DNA of 8,020 bases from Candidatus Gottesmanbacteria bacterium (GCA_016218275.1 JACREK010000137.1:1-8020), one strand, 5' to 3'; positions 1 through 6,979 are shown, numbered from the stretch's first letter. Numbers and translations are program-made. Notes: a model not told the origin generated them from the letters alone.

Positions 1-1395
1 CTCAAGTGCAATGGGATAAGATAAGCCTCTACCGATTACATAGATATCTTCATATTTTGAAATAATATCAACTAACTTTTTAATCTTCTCTAAATTCTCA
101 TCACTTAATACTTCTTCAAGACTCAAAACCGTCTCTTTTAGTTCTCTCTGACCATTTTTTATACCTCCATTGAGAACATTTGCAAGTAGGATAAGATAGG
201 CTAATTTCGCCGTAAAGGCCTTGGTGGACACAACTGCTTTTTCTGTTCCTGCACTTAACAATAACTTATAATCAACCAGTCGATATAGCGATGAACCTAA
301 GACATTTACTAAGGCTCCTAACGAGGCTTTTTTATCTTTAGCCTTTTTCATAGCATCAATTACATCAATGGTTTCACCTGACTGTGACAACGCTATAACA
401 AAACTTTTGGGAGTGAGAAAATCCACCGTGTAACCGAATTCACTCCCTTGTGCCCAGTTGATGTGTCGTTTGGCAACCTTGGAAAAGATGTAACTTCCGG
501 AAAGAGCGGCATAAGCTGCTGTTCCGCAACCCACCAGATAGGTACCGTATGAATGTTTTATGAGATTGGCAAATTCTTCTATTTTTTCTTCATTATCGTT
601 GGCAATACTTTCTATCACCTTTGGCTGATCGAAAATTTCCTTCAACATGAAATGTGGAAATTCCCCCTTTTCAACCACCTTAATATCCCAATTTATTTTG
701 GTGAAATTCACTTTTTTGACTGCACCGTCGGCTGCTCTAAAGACTGAAATTTTATCTCCCGACAGCAGCACCACTTCGTCATCTTCCATAAAATAAACTT
801 CCCGCGTATAAGGCAAAATTGCATGGGCATCAGAAGCCAAAAAATTCTCTGTCTTTCCTTTTCCCAAAGCCAGAGGCGAACCGTTTTTGGCAGCCACGAA
901 GGTTTGTGTTGCCGTATCCATCACTATAATCGCATTAAGTCCTTCGAAACTATTAAAAGCCAGCCTTACTGCATCCGGAAAATTTTTCTTTTTGAGGTTT
1001 TCTTCGATTAGATGTATTGCTACTTCTGTATCAGTCTCTGAGATAAACTTGTGCCCTTTTTTTAACAGCTCTTTCTTAATCTCATCGTAATTCTCAATTA
1101 TTCCATTGTGGATAAGAGCGAGTTTTTTTGTACAGTCAATATGAGGGTGCGCATTTATGTCAGTAACTCCACCATGAGTGGCCCAACGAGTATGCCCAAA
1201 AGCAATATTACTTTCTGGTAAATCTGAAACAGTTGCCTCTCCAATCTTTCCCGCCTTTTTTTTTATACTTATTTTTTCACCTCCTACCGCTATTCCCCAG
1301 GAATCATAACCGCGATATTCCAAGGTTTTTAAACCTTTCAGAACCAATTCCTTAGCATCTTTCCTTTTGCCTATATATCCGAATATTCCGCACAT
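1..1395 (-). CDS. glmS: Glutamine--fructose-6-phosphate aminotransferase (isomerizing), GlmS, C-terminus cut by window edge
   Basis: GlmS uses glutamine to convert fructose-6-P to glucosamine-6-P, the entry step to UDP-GlcNAc, in the cytoplasm. I translated 465 codons from ATG at 1395 to the left edge with no stop. The protein opens MCGIFGYIG, so Cys2 is the Ntn-type glutaminase nucleophile after Met removal. Other glutaminase motifs are HTRWATHG (68-75), HNGIIEN (96-102) and SETDTE (119-124). The isomerase half has VGCGTAAYA (288-296), SQSGET (337-342) and STKAFT (390-395), and reads into GRGLSYPIALE at the edge. E. coli GlmS has about 609 residues, so roughly 145 are missing. The usual YRGYDSAG reads YRGYDSWG here, which I recall from CPR-type enzymes. 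No clear Shine-Dalgarno precedes the ATG. It is the last visible gene of the cluster, 211 bp after the GlmU-like gene, with a palindromic element between them. Confidence 0.96.
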   Translation of the reverse strand, partial: MCGIFGYIGKRKDAKELVLKGLKTLEYRGYDSWGIAVGGEKISIKKKAGKIGEATVSDLPESNIAFGHTRWATHGGVTDINAHPHIDCTKKLALIHNGIIENYDEIKKELLKKGHKFISETDTEVAIHLIEENLKKKNFPDAVRLAFNSFEGLNAIIVMDTATQTFVAAKNGSPLALGKGKTENFLASDAHAILPYTREVYFMEDDEVVLLSGDKISVFRAADGAVKKVNFTKINWDIKVVEKGEFPHFMLKEIFDQPKVIESIANDNEEKIEEFANLIKHSYGTYLVGCGTAAYAALSGSYIFSKVAKRHINWAQGSEFGYTVDFLTPKSFVIALSQSGETIDVIDAMKKAKDKKASLGALVNVLGSSLYRLVDYKLLLSAGTEKAVVSTKAFTAKLAYLILLANVLNGGIKNGQRELKETVLSLEEVLSDENLEKIKKLVDIISKYEDIYVIGRGLSYPIALE

Positions 1396-1420
1396 AAGAA
1401 AAATTAAATATTAACAGAAG

Positions 1421-1570
1421 TTACGCAGTGAATTTTGATTCAGATTGTCATTGCGAGCCCCGACGGTACCGTCGGGGCGTGGCAATCTCTTGACTTGTTC
1501 AAGCTCGCATCCGCGAGAGATTGCTTCGTCTCCGCCAGTTGGCGGATCCTCGCAATGACAGGTTGCGTAA
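1421..1570. repeat. Palindromic MITE-like element 1 between the GlmU-like gene and glmS
   Basis: This 150-bp element is a nest of inverted repeats. The outer ends are TTACGCA (1421-1427) and TGCGTAA (1564-1570). Inside them is a perfect 12-bp pair, TGTCATTGCGAG (1446-1457) and CTCGCAATGACA (1549-1560). Further in are a 20-bp perfect palindrome (1458-1477, CCCC...GGGG), GCAATCTCT/AGAGATTGC (1482-1490 and 1516-1524), CTCGC/GCGAG (1504-1517) and TCCGCCA/TGGCGGA (1531-1546). It carries no coding capacity of its own. The GTCATTGCGAG core belongs to a dispersed repeat type I recall from many bacterial genomes. No clear target duplication is visible. It is far more GC-rich than its AT-rich flanks. 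The RNA would fold strongly and could attenuate or separate glmS transcription, which is inference. Confidence 0.85.
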
Positions 1571-1606
1571 GTCCTGATATTAAATATCAAATATTAAAAA
1601 AAATTT

Positions 1607-2929
1607 CTAAATTCTTAATTCTTTTCTTAGTGATTGTCTTGTCTTGTTTGATATATCAATACGATTATCCTTAATTAAATAAGAAGATTCAGCCTTGCAA
1701 CAATATTTATTGTCAGATAAATCCCGATCCAGGACTACTCCCGCTCCTACAAAACTTCCTTTTCCTATTTTTATTCCCGGCATGATAGAGGCATTTACGC
1801 CTATACGGACGTTCTCTCCGATTATTGCTCCAAGTTTAACTTTTCCTGAATCCATCAATTGTCCAGCTATTTTTGATTTTATCGATCCTTCATCTAACCT
1901 GAAATTAGCTAGTACCGTACCTGAACCCATACTGACATTGTTGGCGATTACAGAGTCACCTACGTAATTCGTATGGAACCAGCAATTGTTGCCGATATGA
2001 CTTCGGGTGATTTCACTGCCGTTACCTATTACGCAATTTTCTCCAATCAAAGACTGGCGGATCAGGACATTATTGCCAACAACAGTTCCCCGACCGATAT
2101 AGGTGGGACCAACGATTTTTGCATTTTCCAAAACTCTCACTCCTTCTCCCAGATACACTTTACCGCTGATAACTGAGGACATATCTATCGTTACTCCTTT
2201 ATCTTTTCTTTCTGTGACTTTATCCAAATAATATGCGGAAATATTAAGCACATGCCAGGGATATTTCAGATATCCAAAAAATCCTTTATAGTGGAGAAAC
2301 TTCACCACTCTACCGTTTTTAACCATCCAATCTAAACCTTGTTCAAAAGAATCATCTCTGTTTTCTTCCACTTTTTCCAAAGCTTCGGCAAGCATACCGC
2401 CGTCTTTAAAATAATCAAAAACAAAAGTAATAATATTACTGGGAAGTTCGGTGGGTTTTGGCTTTTCAACAATCCCCGTAACATTTCCTTCTTTTACTTT
2501 GAGATATCCGCCGGGAAAATAATTCTCCAGTGTCATTCCGGTAATAATTCCATCAGGATGAGAAGCTCTTAACTTGGTAAGTTGAGATGGAAGACTATCT
2601 TCAAAAACATCGGAGGGTCCAACCACCAGTACTTCTTTACCTGCAATTAAACTCTTTGCAGATAAAACTGCTCCGGCCATACCTTTTTTTTCCGTTTGAG
2701 AAACCAAAGAGATGGAAGCCTGCGGAAATGCGCTTTTTACAATCTGAAAATTTGGTTTATTGTCATTGTTTACAACAATAACAAAATTTCGCACTCCCCA
2801 GCGGAATAATTGGGAAACAGAATGATAAATCAGCGGTTTTCCCAAAAAAGGAATAAAATGTTTGTCAGAAAGCGGCCAAAACCTTGATGAATCCCCTGCT
2901 CCCAGAAGCAGACAAAGAATGTCTTTCAT
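1607..2929 (-). CDS. GlmU-like sugar-1-phosphate nucleotidyltransferase with C-terminal left-handed beta-helix acyltransferase domain
   Basis: A two-domain protein of 440 residues, close to the length of E. coli GlmU (456). Residues 1-230 are a nucleotidyltransferase with LLLGAGDSSRFWPL (7-20), Lys23 and GKPLI (30-34), and EKPKP (154-158). Residues about 240-400 are hexapeptide repeats of a left-handed beta helix (IGENCVIGNGSEI, IGNNCWFHTNYVGDSVI, GAIIGENVRIGVNASIMPGIKIG). The block HTNYVGDS followed by ANFRLDEG resembles the archaeal bifunctional Sulfolobus ST0452 family, where the His is catalytic for amino-sugar acetylation; His319, Tyr322 and Asn342 would be the counterparts. The likely product is UDP-GlcNAc, feeding MurA just upstream, and glmS follows. 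A glucose-1-P uridylyl- or thymidylyltransferase specificity cannot be excluded. ATG overlaps the murA stop as ATGA and has a strong Shine-Dalgarno. The Lys/Arg-rich tail (about 425-440) looks unstructured. Confidence 0.85.
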   Translation of the reverse strand: MKDILCLLLGAGDSSRFWPLSDKHFIPFLGKPLIYHSVSQLFRWGVRNFVIVVNNDNKPNFQIVKSAFPQASISLVSQTEKKGMAGAVLSAKSLIAGKEVLVVGPSDVFEDSLPSQLTKLRASHPDGIITGMTLENYFPGGYLKVKEGNVTGIVEKPKPTELPSNIITFVFDYFKDGGMLAEALEKVEENRDDSFEQGLDWMVKNGRVVKFLHYKGFFGYLKYPWHVLNISAYYLDKVTERKDKGVTIDMSSVISGKVYLGEGVRVLENAKIVGPTYIGRGTVVGNNVLIRQSLIGENCVIGNGSEITRSHIGNNCWFHTNYVGDSVIANNVSMGSGTVLANFRLDEGSIKSKIAGQLMDSGKVKLGAIIGENVRIGVNASIMPGIKIGKGSFVGAGVVLDRDLSDNKYCCKAESSYLIKDNRIDISNKTRQSLRKELRI

Positions 2930-4254
2930 AATAAATCTCCTTTTATTCTTTTAATTTTAGCACCAAGACTGCTTAAGCGCATTTCTATGTCCTCGTATCC
3001 TCTGTCAATATGTTCTATTCCAGAAATTATACTTTCACCGCTTGCTATCAGTGAACTTAATATTAAGGTGGCACCTGCCCGAAGATCACAAACGTCAATA
3101 ACAGCATTGTGAAGGTTTTGCGGTCCATATATTTTTATGGCTTGAAGATTATTTCTTTTATCCTTCCAGTTAAAATTGTATGTTGTTTGCGGACTGGCGA
3201 CTTTTGGATTAAAGAAGTCAATTTTTGCTCCCATTTTACGAAGTTCACTTACATAGCCAAATCTATCTTCATAAATCGTCTCATGTATAGTAGATATTCC
3301 ACCTCCTTGAGTCATCAAAAGTGCCCAGGGAGCCTGCCAATCAGTCATAAAACCTGGATGAGGGGAAGTGGTGACATTGGTGGGTTTAAGTTGAGGGCTG
3401 GAAAAAAATCTGGTTTTAGTGCCGGAAATTGGTTCCCATCTGCCGCAGGCTTCATCTAACTTTTCCAGGAAACTTTTTAAATATTCCCGCTGCGTTCCAT
3501 CAACTATTAAATCCCCTTTTGTAGCTATAGCAGCAATAGCAAAAGTCACTGCCTCATTTCTATCCGGCATGACACTAAATTCTGCCCCGTCAAGTTTTTT
3601 GACTCCGGAAATTGCAATCACTCTTTTGCGCCTTCTGATTTTTGCGCCCATAAGATTTAACAGTCTTATAAGATCATCGACCTCCGGCTCCTCTGCCGCA
3701 TTTTCCAAAACTGTTTCTCCGTCTGCCAGAACGGCCGCCAATATCAAGCTTTCTGTTCCGGTATGCGTATTAGTGGTAAATCTGTACTTTGCTCCATGCA
3801 GACGATTAGTTTCGGCTACAAAAAAACCATTCTTATATTTTATCTTTGCACCCATAGCTTTTAAACCGTCTATATGGCGGTCTATCGGTCTTTTTCCTAT
3901 ACGGCATCCCCCCGGATTGGGAACCGTTGCTTTGCCTAAACGGGAAAGAAGCGGCCCCATAACCATGGTGGCAGTCCTGTACAATCCGCCTAACTGAAGA
4001 GGAACGATATGATTTTTCAACCCATCACCGATAATAGTCATCGTATGATTTTCTTTCAGCTTGACTGCAACACCCAGAGGTTTGACTATTTCAGCAGTGC
4101 CAAATATTGAAGAAATAAGAGGTACATTTTCCACATATATGGGTTTATCCGTAAGCAGTCCTGCCAGGATAACTTTCATGGCCACATTTTTAGCTCCGCT
4201 TACTTTGATCTCACCCTGAATTTTGTTGCCGCCTTTTACTATCAATCTATCCAT
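2926..4254 (-). CDS. murA: UDP-N-acetylglucosamine 1-carboxyvinyltransferase MurA
   Basis: MurA transfers enolpyruvate from phosphoenolpyruvate to UDP-GlcNAc, the first committed cytoplasmic step of peptidoglycan synthesis. The protein has 442 residues, about the family length. SGAKN (19-23) contains the conserved Lys22. YRTATMVMGPLLSRLG (92-107) precedes the active-site loop PGGCRIGKRP (114-123), in which Cys117 is the catalytic Cys; with Cys present the enzyme is expected to be fosfomycin-sensitive. PHPGFMTDWQAP (298-309) holds the catalytic Asp305, and DLRAGATL (390-397) holds the second conserved Arg. An in-frame TTG at 4278 would add eight residues, but I chose ATG at 4254: it has GGGAG 9 nt upstream, the protein then starts at the family's usual MDRLIVKGG, and it lies 1 bp after the murB stop. 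Its TGA overlaps the next ATG. The TDWQAP and ETIYEDRFGY blocks look CPR-like. Confidence 0.97.
   Translation of the reverse strand: MDRLIVKGGNKIQGEIKVSGAKNVAMKVILAGLLTDKPIYVENVPLISSIFGTAEIVKPLGVAVKLKENHTMTIIGDGLKNHIVPLQLGGLYRTATMVMGPLLSRLGKATVPNPGGCRIGKRPIDRHIDGLKAMGAKIKYKNGFFVAETNRLHGAKYRFTTNTHTGTESLILAAVLADGETVLENAAEEPEVDDLIRLLNLMGAKIRRRKRVIAISGVKKLDGAEFSVMPDRNEAVTFAIAAIATKGDLIVDGTQREYLKSFLEKLDEACGRWEPISGTKTRFFSSPQLKPTNVTTSPHPGFMTDWQAPWALLMTQGGGISTIHETIYEDRFGYVSELRKMGAKIDFFNPKVASPQTTYNFNWKDKRNNLQAIKIYGPQNLHNAVIDVCDLRAGATLILSSLIASGESIISGIEHIDRGYEDIEMRLSSLGAKIKRIKGDLL
2937..2943 (-). promoter_or_regulatory. Shine-Dalgarno for the GlmU-like gene
   Basis: AAAGGAG on the minus strand lies 7 nt before the ATG at 2929 and inside the last codons of murA. 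It is the best ribosome binding site in the window. It fixes this start and indicates translational coupling through the 4-bp ATGA overlap. Confidence 0.85.
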
Positions 4255-4255
4255 C

Positions 4256-5227
4256 TTAAAATTCTCCCACAAGAACAATTTCTTCTTTTAAATCCACTCC
4301 ATATGTCCGTCTGACTTTCTCTTTGGCAAGTGATATCAATTTTAACACATCAGAAGCAGTTCCTTCCCCTTGATGGACTATAAAATTGGCATGGGCTTCT
4401 GAAAATTGCACCGAACCCACTTTATACCCTTTTAATCCCACGCTCTCCAAAAGGTAGCCTGCGGAACGGGTAAATTCCGGTGTAGCAAGTCTGACCGCAT
4501 CGCTTTTCTCGATATTTCTAAAAGTACAACCTGAAGAATATTTTCCTTGGGGCTGAGTTTGTTGACGATACTTTAACACGTTTGTAGCTTCTTTCCACAG
4601 AGTTTTTTTATCTCCTATCTGCAATGCCAATACAACCGATACTACTACCTCTTTTGTCTTTTGACAAATACTGTAATCATAAGCGAAATGAAAGTATTTA
4701 TTTGACACTTCTTTTTCTTTTCCATGGTGATCTATCAATTTGGCGCTTATTATTTTCTCTCCGAAAAACTGACCTTTACTTATATTGTGAGCATTTATCC
4801 AAACTGCCCCGCCCACCGTCCCTGGCTGTCCCATGAAAGCCTGGATTCCACAATATCCCTGATCCAAACAAAAACGGACCAGCCTGTTTATTCCCACACC
4901 GCTTTCCACTTGCAGATACACCGTACGGACTTTTTTGTCACCCTGCGCTCCAGCGAATTTGATTTGACTGGTGTCATTTTTAATTATCAATCCACAAAAT
5001 CCTTTATCCGAAATTAATAAATTTGTGCAACCGCCGACAACAAAAAAGGGTATACCCAAACTGGATGCTCCCAAAACAGCAGCGATTAAATCGGCTGATG
5101 TTTTGGCACGGAAAAAAAGATCCGCCGGTCCTCCAATTCTAAAGCTGGAATATTTCGATAAAGGCTCGTTAATTAAAACTCTGGTCTCTCCCAGTAGTCT
5201 AGTCAGTTTTTGATAATTTGGTCTCAT
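4256..5227 (-). CDS. murB: UDP-N-acetylenolpyruvoylglucosamine reductase MurB
   Basis: MurB is the FAD/NADPH enzyme that reduces the MurA product to UDP-MurNAc in the cytoplasm. The 323-residue length and the missing E. coli-type insert suggest a type II MurB. FAD-binding motifs are SSFRIGGPAD (27-36), VVGGCTNLLIS (63-73) and GQPGTVGGAVWINAH (133-147). The substrate-binding C-terminal part has SSGCTFRN (231-238), AGYLLESVGLKGYKVGSVQF (247-266) and HANFIV (269-274); the C-terminal acid is probably Glu315 or Glu316 in VDLKEEI. Two positions differ from the textbook consensus: YR.S reads YDYS (183-186), and the general-acid Ser of the SAGS.F motif is Cys234. ATG at 5227 is the only sensible start. 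TAA is followed by a single base and then the murA ATG, so the pair is tightly coupled. A stem-loop and element 2 lie upstream. Confidence 0.96.
   Translation of the reverse strand: MRPNYQKLTRLLGETRVLINEPLSKYSSFRIGGPADLFFRAKTSADLIAAVLGASSLGIPFFVVGGCTNLLISDKGFCGLIIKNDTSQIKFAGAQGDKKVRTVYLQVESGVGINRLVRFCLDQGYCGIQAFMGQPGTVGGAVWINAHNISKGQFFGEKIISAKLIDHHGKEKEVSNKYFHFAYDYSICQKTKEVVVSVVLALQIGDKKTLWKEATNVLKYRQQTQPQGKYSSGCTFRNIEKSDAVRLATPEFTRSAGYLLESVGLKGYKVGSVQFSEAHANFIVHQGEGTASDVLKLISLAKEKVRRTYGVDLKEEIVLVGEF
4264..4268 (-). promoter_or_regulatory. Shine-Dalgarno deciding the murA start
   Basis: GGGAG on the minus strand lies within the last codons of murB, 9 nt upstream of the ATG at 4254. It supports that ATG over the in-frame TTG at 4278, which lies upstream of this site. 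Confidence 0.7.
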
Positions 5228-5244
5228 GGTTCGATTTTACTCAC

Positions 5245-5274
5245 CATGACCCTGAGTTTACAGAATGGGTCATG
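5245..5274. repeat. Stem-loop in the murB leader
   Basis: CATGACCC (5245-5252) and GGGTCATG (5267-5274) form a perfect 8-bp stem with a 14-nt loop, 18 bp upstream of the murB ATG. No T-run follows on the minus strand, so it does not look like a rho-independent terminator. It may be a small repeat or an RNA structure affecting murB translation. Function is unknown. Confidence 0.6.
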
Positions 5275-5285
5275 AAAATTTTTCC

Positions 5286-5433
5286 TTAGAGCCTGTTTGA
5301 ATACTCATCATTGTCATCCCGACCAAGCCTGAAAGGCGCGTTGAGGGATCTCTCGCAAATGCGAGCATTTTCTCAGACAAGCTGAGAGATTCCTCGACTG
5401 CGCTCGGAATGACAGTTTCCAAACAGGCTCTTA
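5286..5433. repeat. Palindromic MITE-like element 2 at the 3' end of murC
   Basis: The core (5289-5430) has terminal inverted repeats; AGAGCCTGTTTG (5288-5299) and CAAACAGGCTCT (5420-5431) match over 12 bp. It is flanked by TTA on both sides (5286-5288, 5431-5433), a possible 3-bp target duplication. An inner inverted pair starts TGTCAT (5312-5317) and ends ATGACA (5408-5413); read inward, both arms go on through a CCGA block to GAGG-ATCTCTC. Internal hairpins are CTCGCA/TGCGAG (5352-5365) and CTCAG/CTGAG with loop ACAAG (5372-5386). It overlaps the end of murC and supplies its stop codon. The TGTCATTCCGAG core is a dispersed repeat type recalled from other genomes. No transposase is present. 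Confidence 0.85.
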
Positions 5434-6827
5434 AAAAGGAAAGTTAAATCTTTTTGCCACGTAAATATATCTCCGGCGCCCATGGTAATTACCAAATCAT
5501 TATCTTTTGCATTTGCTTGCAAAAAAGACAGGACCGCTTCCTTATCTTTTTGATAAACCGCATTATTTTTGTATCTGTTCATCTCCAAAACCAACTGTTT
5601 AGATGAAACTGTAGAATCAAATTTTTCTCTTTTTGACGGATAAATATCTGTGATGACGGCCAAATCCGCACCTGTAAAAGCTTTTGTAAATTCGGCAAAC
5701 AATGCTTTTGTCCTGGAAAATGTATGAGGCTGGAAGATAACAACAATCCGCCGGTGTGGAAACCATTCCCTTGCTGCGGAAATTGTAGCTGAAATTTCTG
5801 TAGGATGATGCGCATAGTCGTCATATAATAAAACCTGCTTAAACTGGCCTAATTTTTCAAACCGTCTCTTGCAACCGGTATATAATTTAAGTATATCCTT
5901 AACTTTATCCCAACTCAGTCCCAACTGATTTGCCACAATACTTGCCGCAAGGGCATTTAAAAGGTTATGTTTTCCGGGGATCTTCAGCATATAATCCCCT
6001 AAATCAAGTTTCTGATGATAAACTCTTCCAAAACTCAATCCTTCTCCGAAAGAATAGCTTTTTATATGAAAGTCTGATTGTGGCGAAAATCCATAGGTTA
6101 ATACTTCCCTCTTCACCTTTGACAGAATATCTCTGACATTCTCATTATCAGCACAGGCAACAATCAATCCGTCATTTGGAACTTTCGCAAGGAAGTGCAA
6201 AAAGGCTTTTTTCACGTCGGCAATATCGGAAAAAGCATCGGGATGATCGTATTCAATATTGGTTATCACTAAAATTTTGGGGTTCTGCCACAAAAATCGC
6301 GGCCGAGTGTCAGTCTTTGGACAAGTCATATATTCATCGGCTTCTGCAATAAAATAATTTCCTTTTCCGAAGTGCCCGGCCGGTCCCAACCCGTTAATAT
6401 CTGAAGTGCCGATAATGTATGACGGATCCAGTCCTGCTTTGGCCAATAAGAAGGCAATCAGTGCCGAAGTAGTAGTTTTACCATGACAGCCGGCAACAGA
6501 AATCCCGACATTTCCCTTCATGATATTACCCAAAGCTTGCCCATTCATCAAAGTAGTCAGACCGCGTTTCTTCGCTTCAACTGCCTCCGGATTGGTCATG
6601 CCACCGTGAGCTCCTGTAACAATAACTAAATCATAATTTGCATCAATATTTTCAGGATAAAAGCCTGTTTTAATTTTGATATTTTGTTTTTTTAAAACCT
6701 CATCTGTCGGAAAAATGTCTTCGACATCAGATCCTGTTACTTGATAGCCCTTCTGTTTTAAATACACAGCCAGAGCAGTCATTGCAATTCCTTTTATTCC
6801 TATTAAATATGCTTTCTTTTTTCTCAT
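5373..6827 (-). CDS. murC: UDP-N-acetylmuramate--L-alanine ligase MurC
   Basis: MurC adds the first stem residue, normally L-Ala, to UDP-MurNAc using ATP, in the cytoplasm. The 484-residue protein has the three Mur-ligase domains. The N-terminal glycine-rich loop is GIKGIAMTALA (10-20), the ATP loop GCHGKTTT (113-120), then EADEYMTCP (162-170), ITNIEYDHPD (188-197) and PGKHNLLNALAA (284-295). The C-terminal domain has DDYAHHPTEI (336-345) and PHTFSRT (367-373), typical of MurC, and VITMGAGDI (446-454). EADEY in place of the usual EADESD fits a divergent lineage. Mpl is a less likely alternative given DDYAHHPTEI. ATG at 6827 is preferred over an in-frame TTG at 6839 four codons upstream; neither has a strong ribosome binding site. 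The last 18 residues (467-484, including NCHSERSRGI) are encoded by palindromic element 2, so the native C-terminus was probably near residue 466. Confidence 0.94.
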   Translation of the reverse strand: MRKKKAYLIGIKGIAMTALAVYLKQKGYQVTGSDVEDIFPTDEVLKKQNIKIKTGFYPENIDANYDLVIVTGAHGGMTNPEAVEAKKRGLTTLMNGQALGNIMKGNVGISVAGCHGKTTTSALIAFLLAKAGLDPSYIIGTSDINGLGPAGHFGKGNYFIAEADEYMTCPKTDTRPRFLWQNPKILVITNIEYDHPDAFSDIADVKKAFLHFLAKVPNDGLIVACADNENVRDILSKVKREVLTYGFSPQSDFHIKSYSFGEGLSFGRVYHQKLDLGDYMLKIPGKHNLLNALAASIVANQLGLSWDKVKDILKLYTGCKRRFEKLGQFKQVLLYDDYAHHPTEISATISAAREWFPHRRIVVIFQPHTFSRTKALFAEFTKAFTGADLAVITDIYPSKREKFDSTVSSKQLVLEMNRYKNNAVYQKDKEAVLSFLQANAKDNDLVITMGAGDIFTWQKDLTFLFKSLFGNCHSERSRGISQLV

Positions 6828-6849
6828 AATTCTTTTCAATATAACCTAC

Positions 6850-6979
6850 CAAACTTATGCTATATAGACAACGTTAATAGAAAATGACAAAGGTTATTGT
6901 TCGAGCGTAGCGAGAACTTCTCACTTCGTTCGAAGAATAATTGGTATCATTTAAGTGTGTTATCTATAGCATAAGTTTG
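6850..6979. repeat. Palindromic MITE-like element 3 at the pgeF/murC junction
   Basis: Perfect 15-bp terminal inverted repeats, CAAACTTATGCTATA (6850-6864) and TATAGCATAAGTTTG (6965-6979), bound a 130-bp element. The arms continue as an imperfect palindrome: ATAGACAAC faces ATAGATAAC, and GGTTATTGTTCG faces AATTATTCTTCG. The centre holds CGAGCGTAGCGAGAA, similar to the centre of element 2. It overlaps the end of pgeF and supplies its last codons and stop. No target duplication is evident and there is no transposase. It fills the pgeF-murC gap and ends 22 bp before the murC ATG. Confidence 0.85.

Noticed and set aside
1396..1606. glmS ribozyme in the glmS leader
   Set aside because: The hairpins belong to a symmetric dispersed-type palindrome, and only about 25 nt separate it from the ATG. 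I see no glmS ribozyme core.
1571..1606. Rho-independent terminator after the GlmU-like gene
   Set aside because: The GATATTAAATATC palindrome (1576-1588) is all A/T apart from its end bases and is not followed by a T-run on the minus strand; the T-run lies before it.
3419..3997. A 192-codon open frame on the plus strand
   Set aside because: It lies antisense within murA, whose motifs are complete, and its translation shows no recognisable domain. It is a shadow frame.
4255..4278. TTG start for murA eight codons upstream
   Set aside because: The ATG at 4254 matches the usual MurA N-terminus, has GGGAG 9 nt upstream and sits 1 bp after the murB stop.
5373..6827. Mpl (tripeptide recycling ligase) instead of MurC
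   Set aside because: DDYAHHPTEI, PHTFSRT and the position next to murB and murA favour MurC, although EADEYMTCP is slightly atypical.
6828..6946. Promoter for murC in the pgeF-murC gap
   Set aside because: TATA-rich stretches occur, but they lie in the terminal repeat of element 3 and lack a convincing -35/-10 pair.
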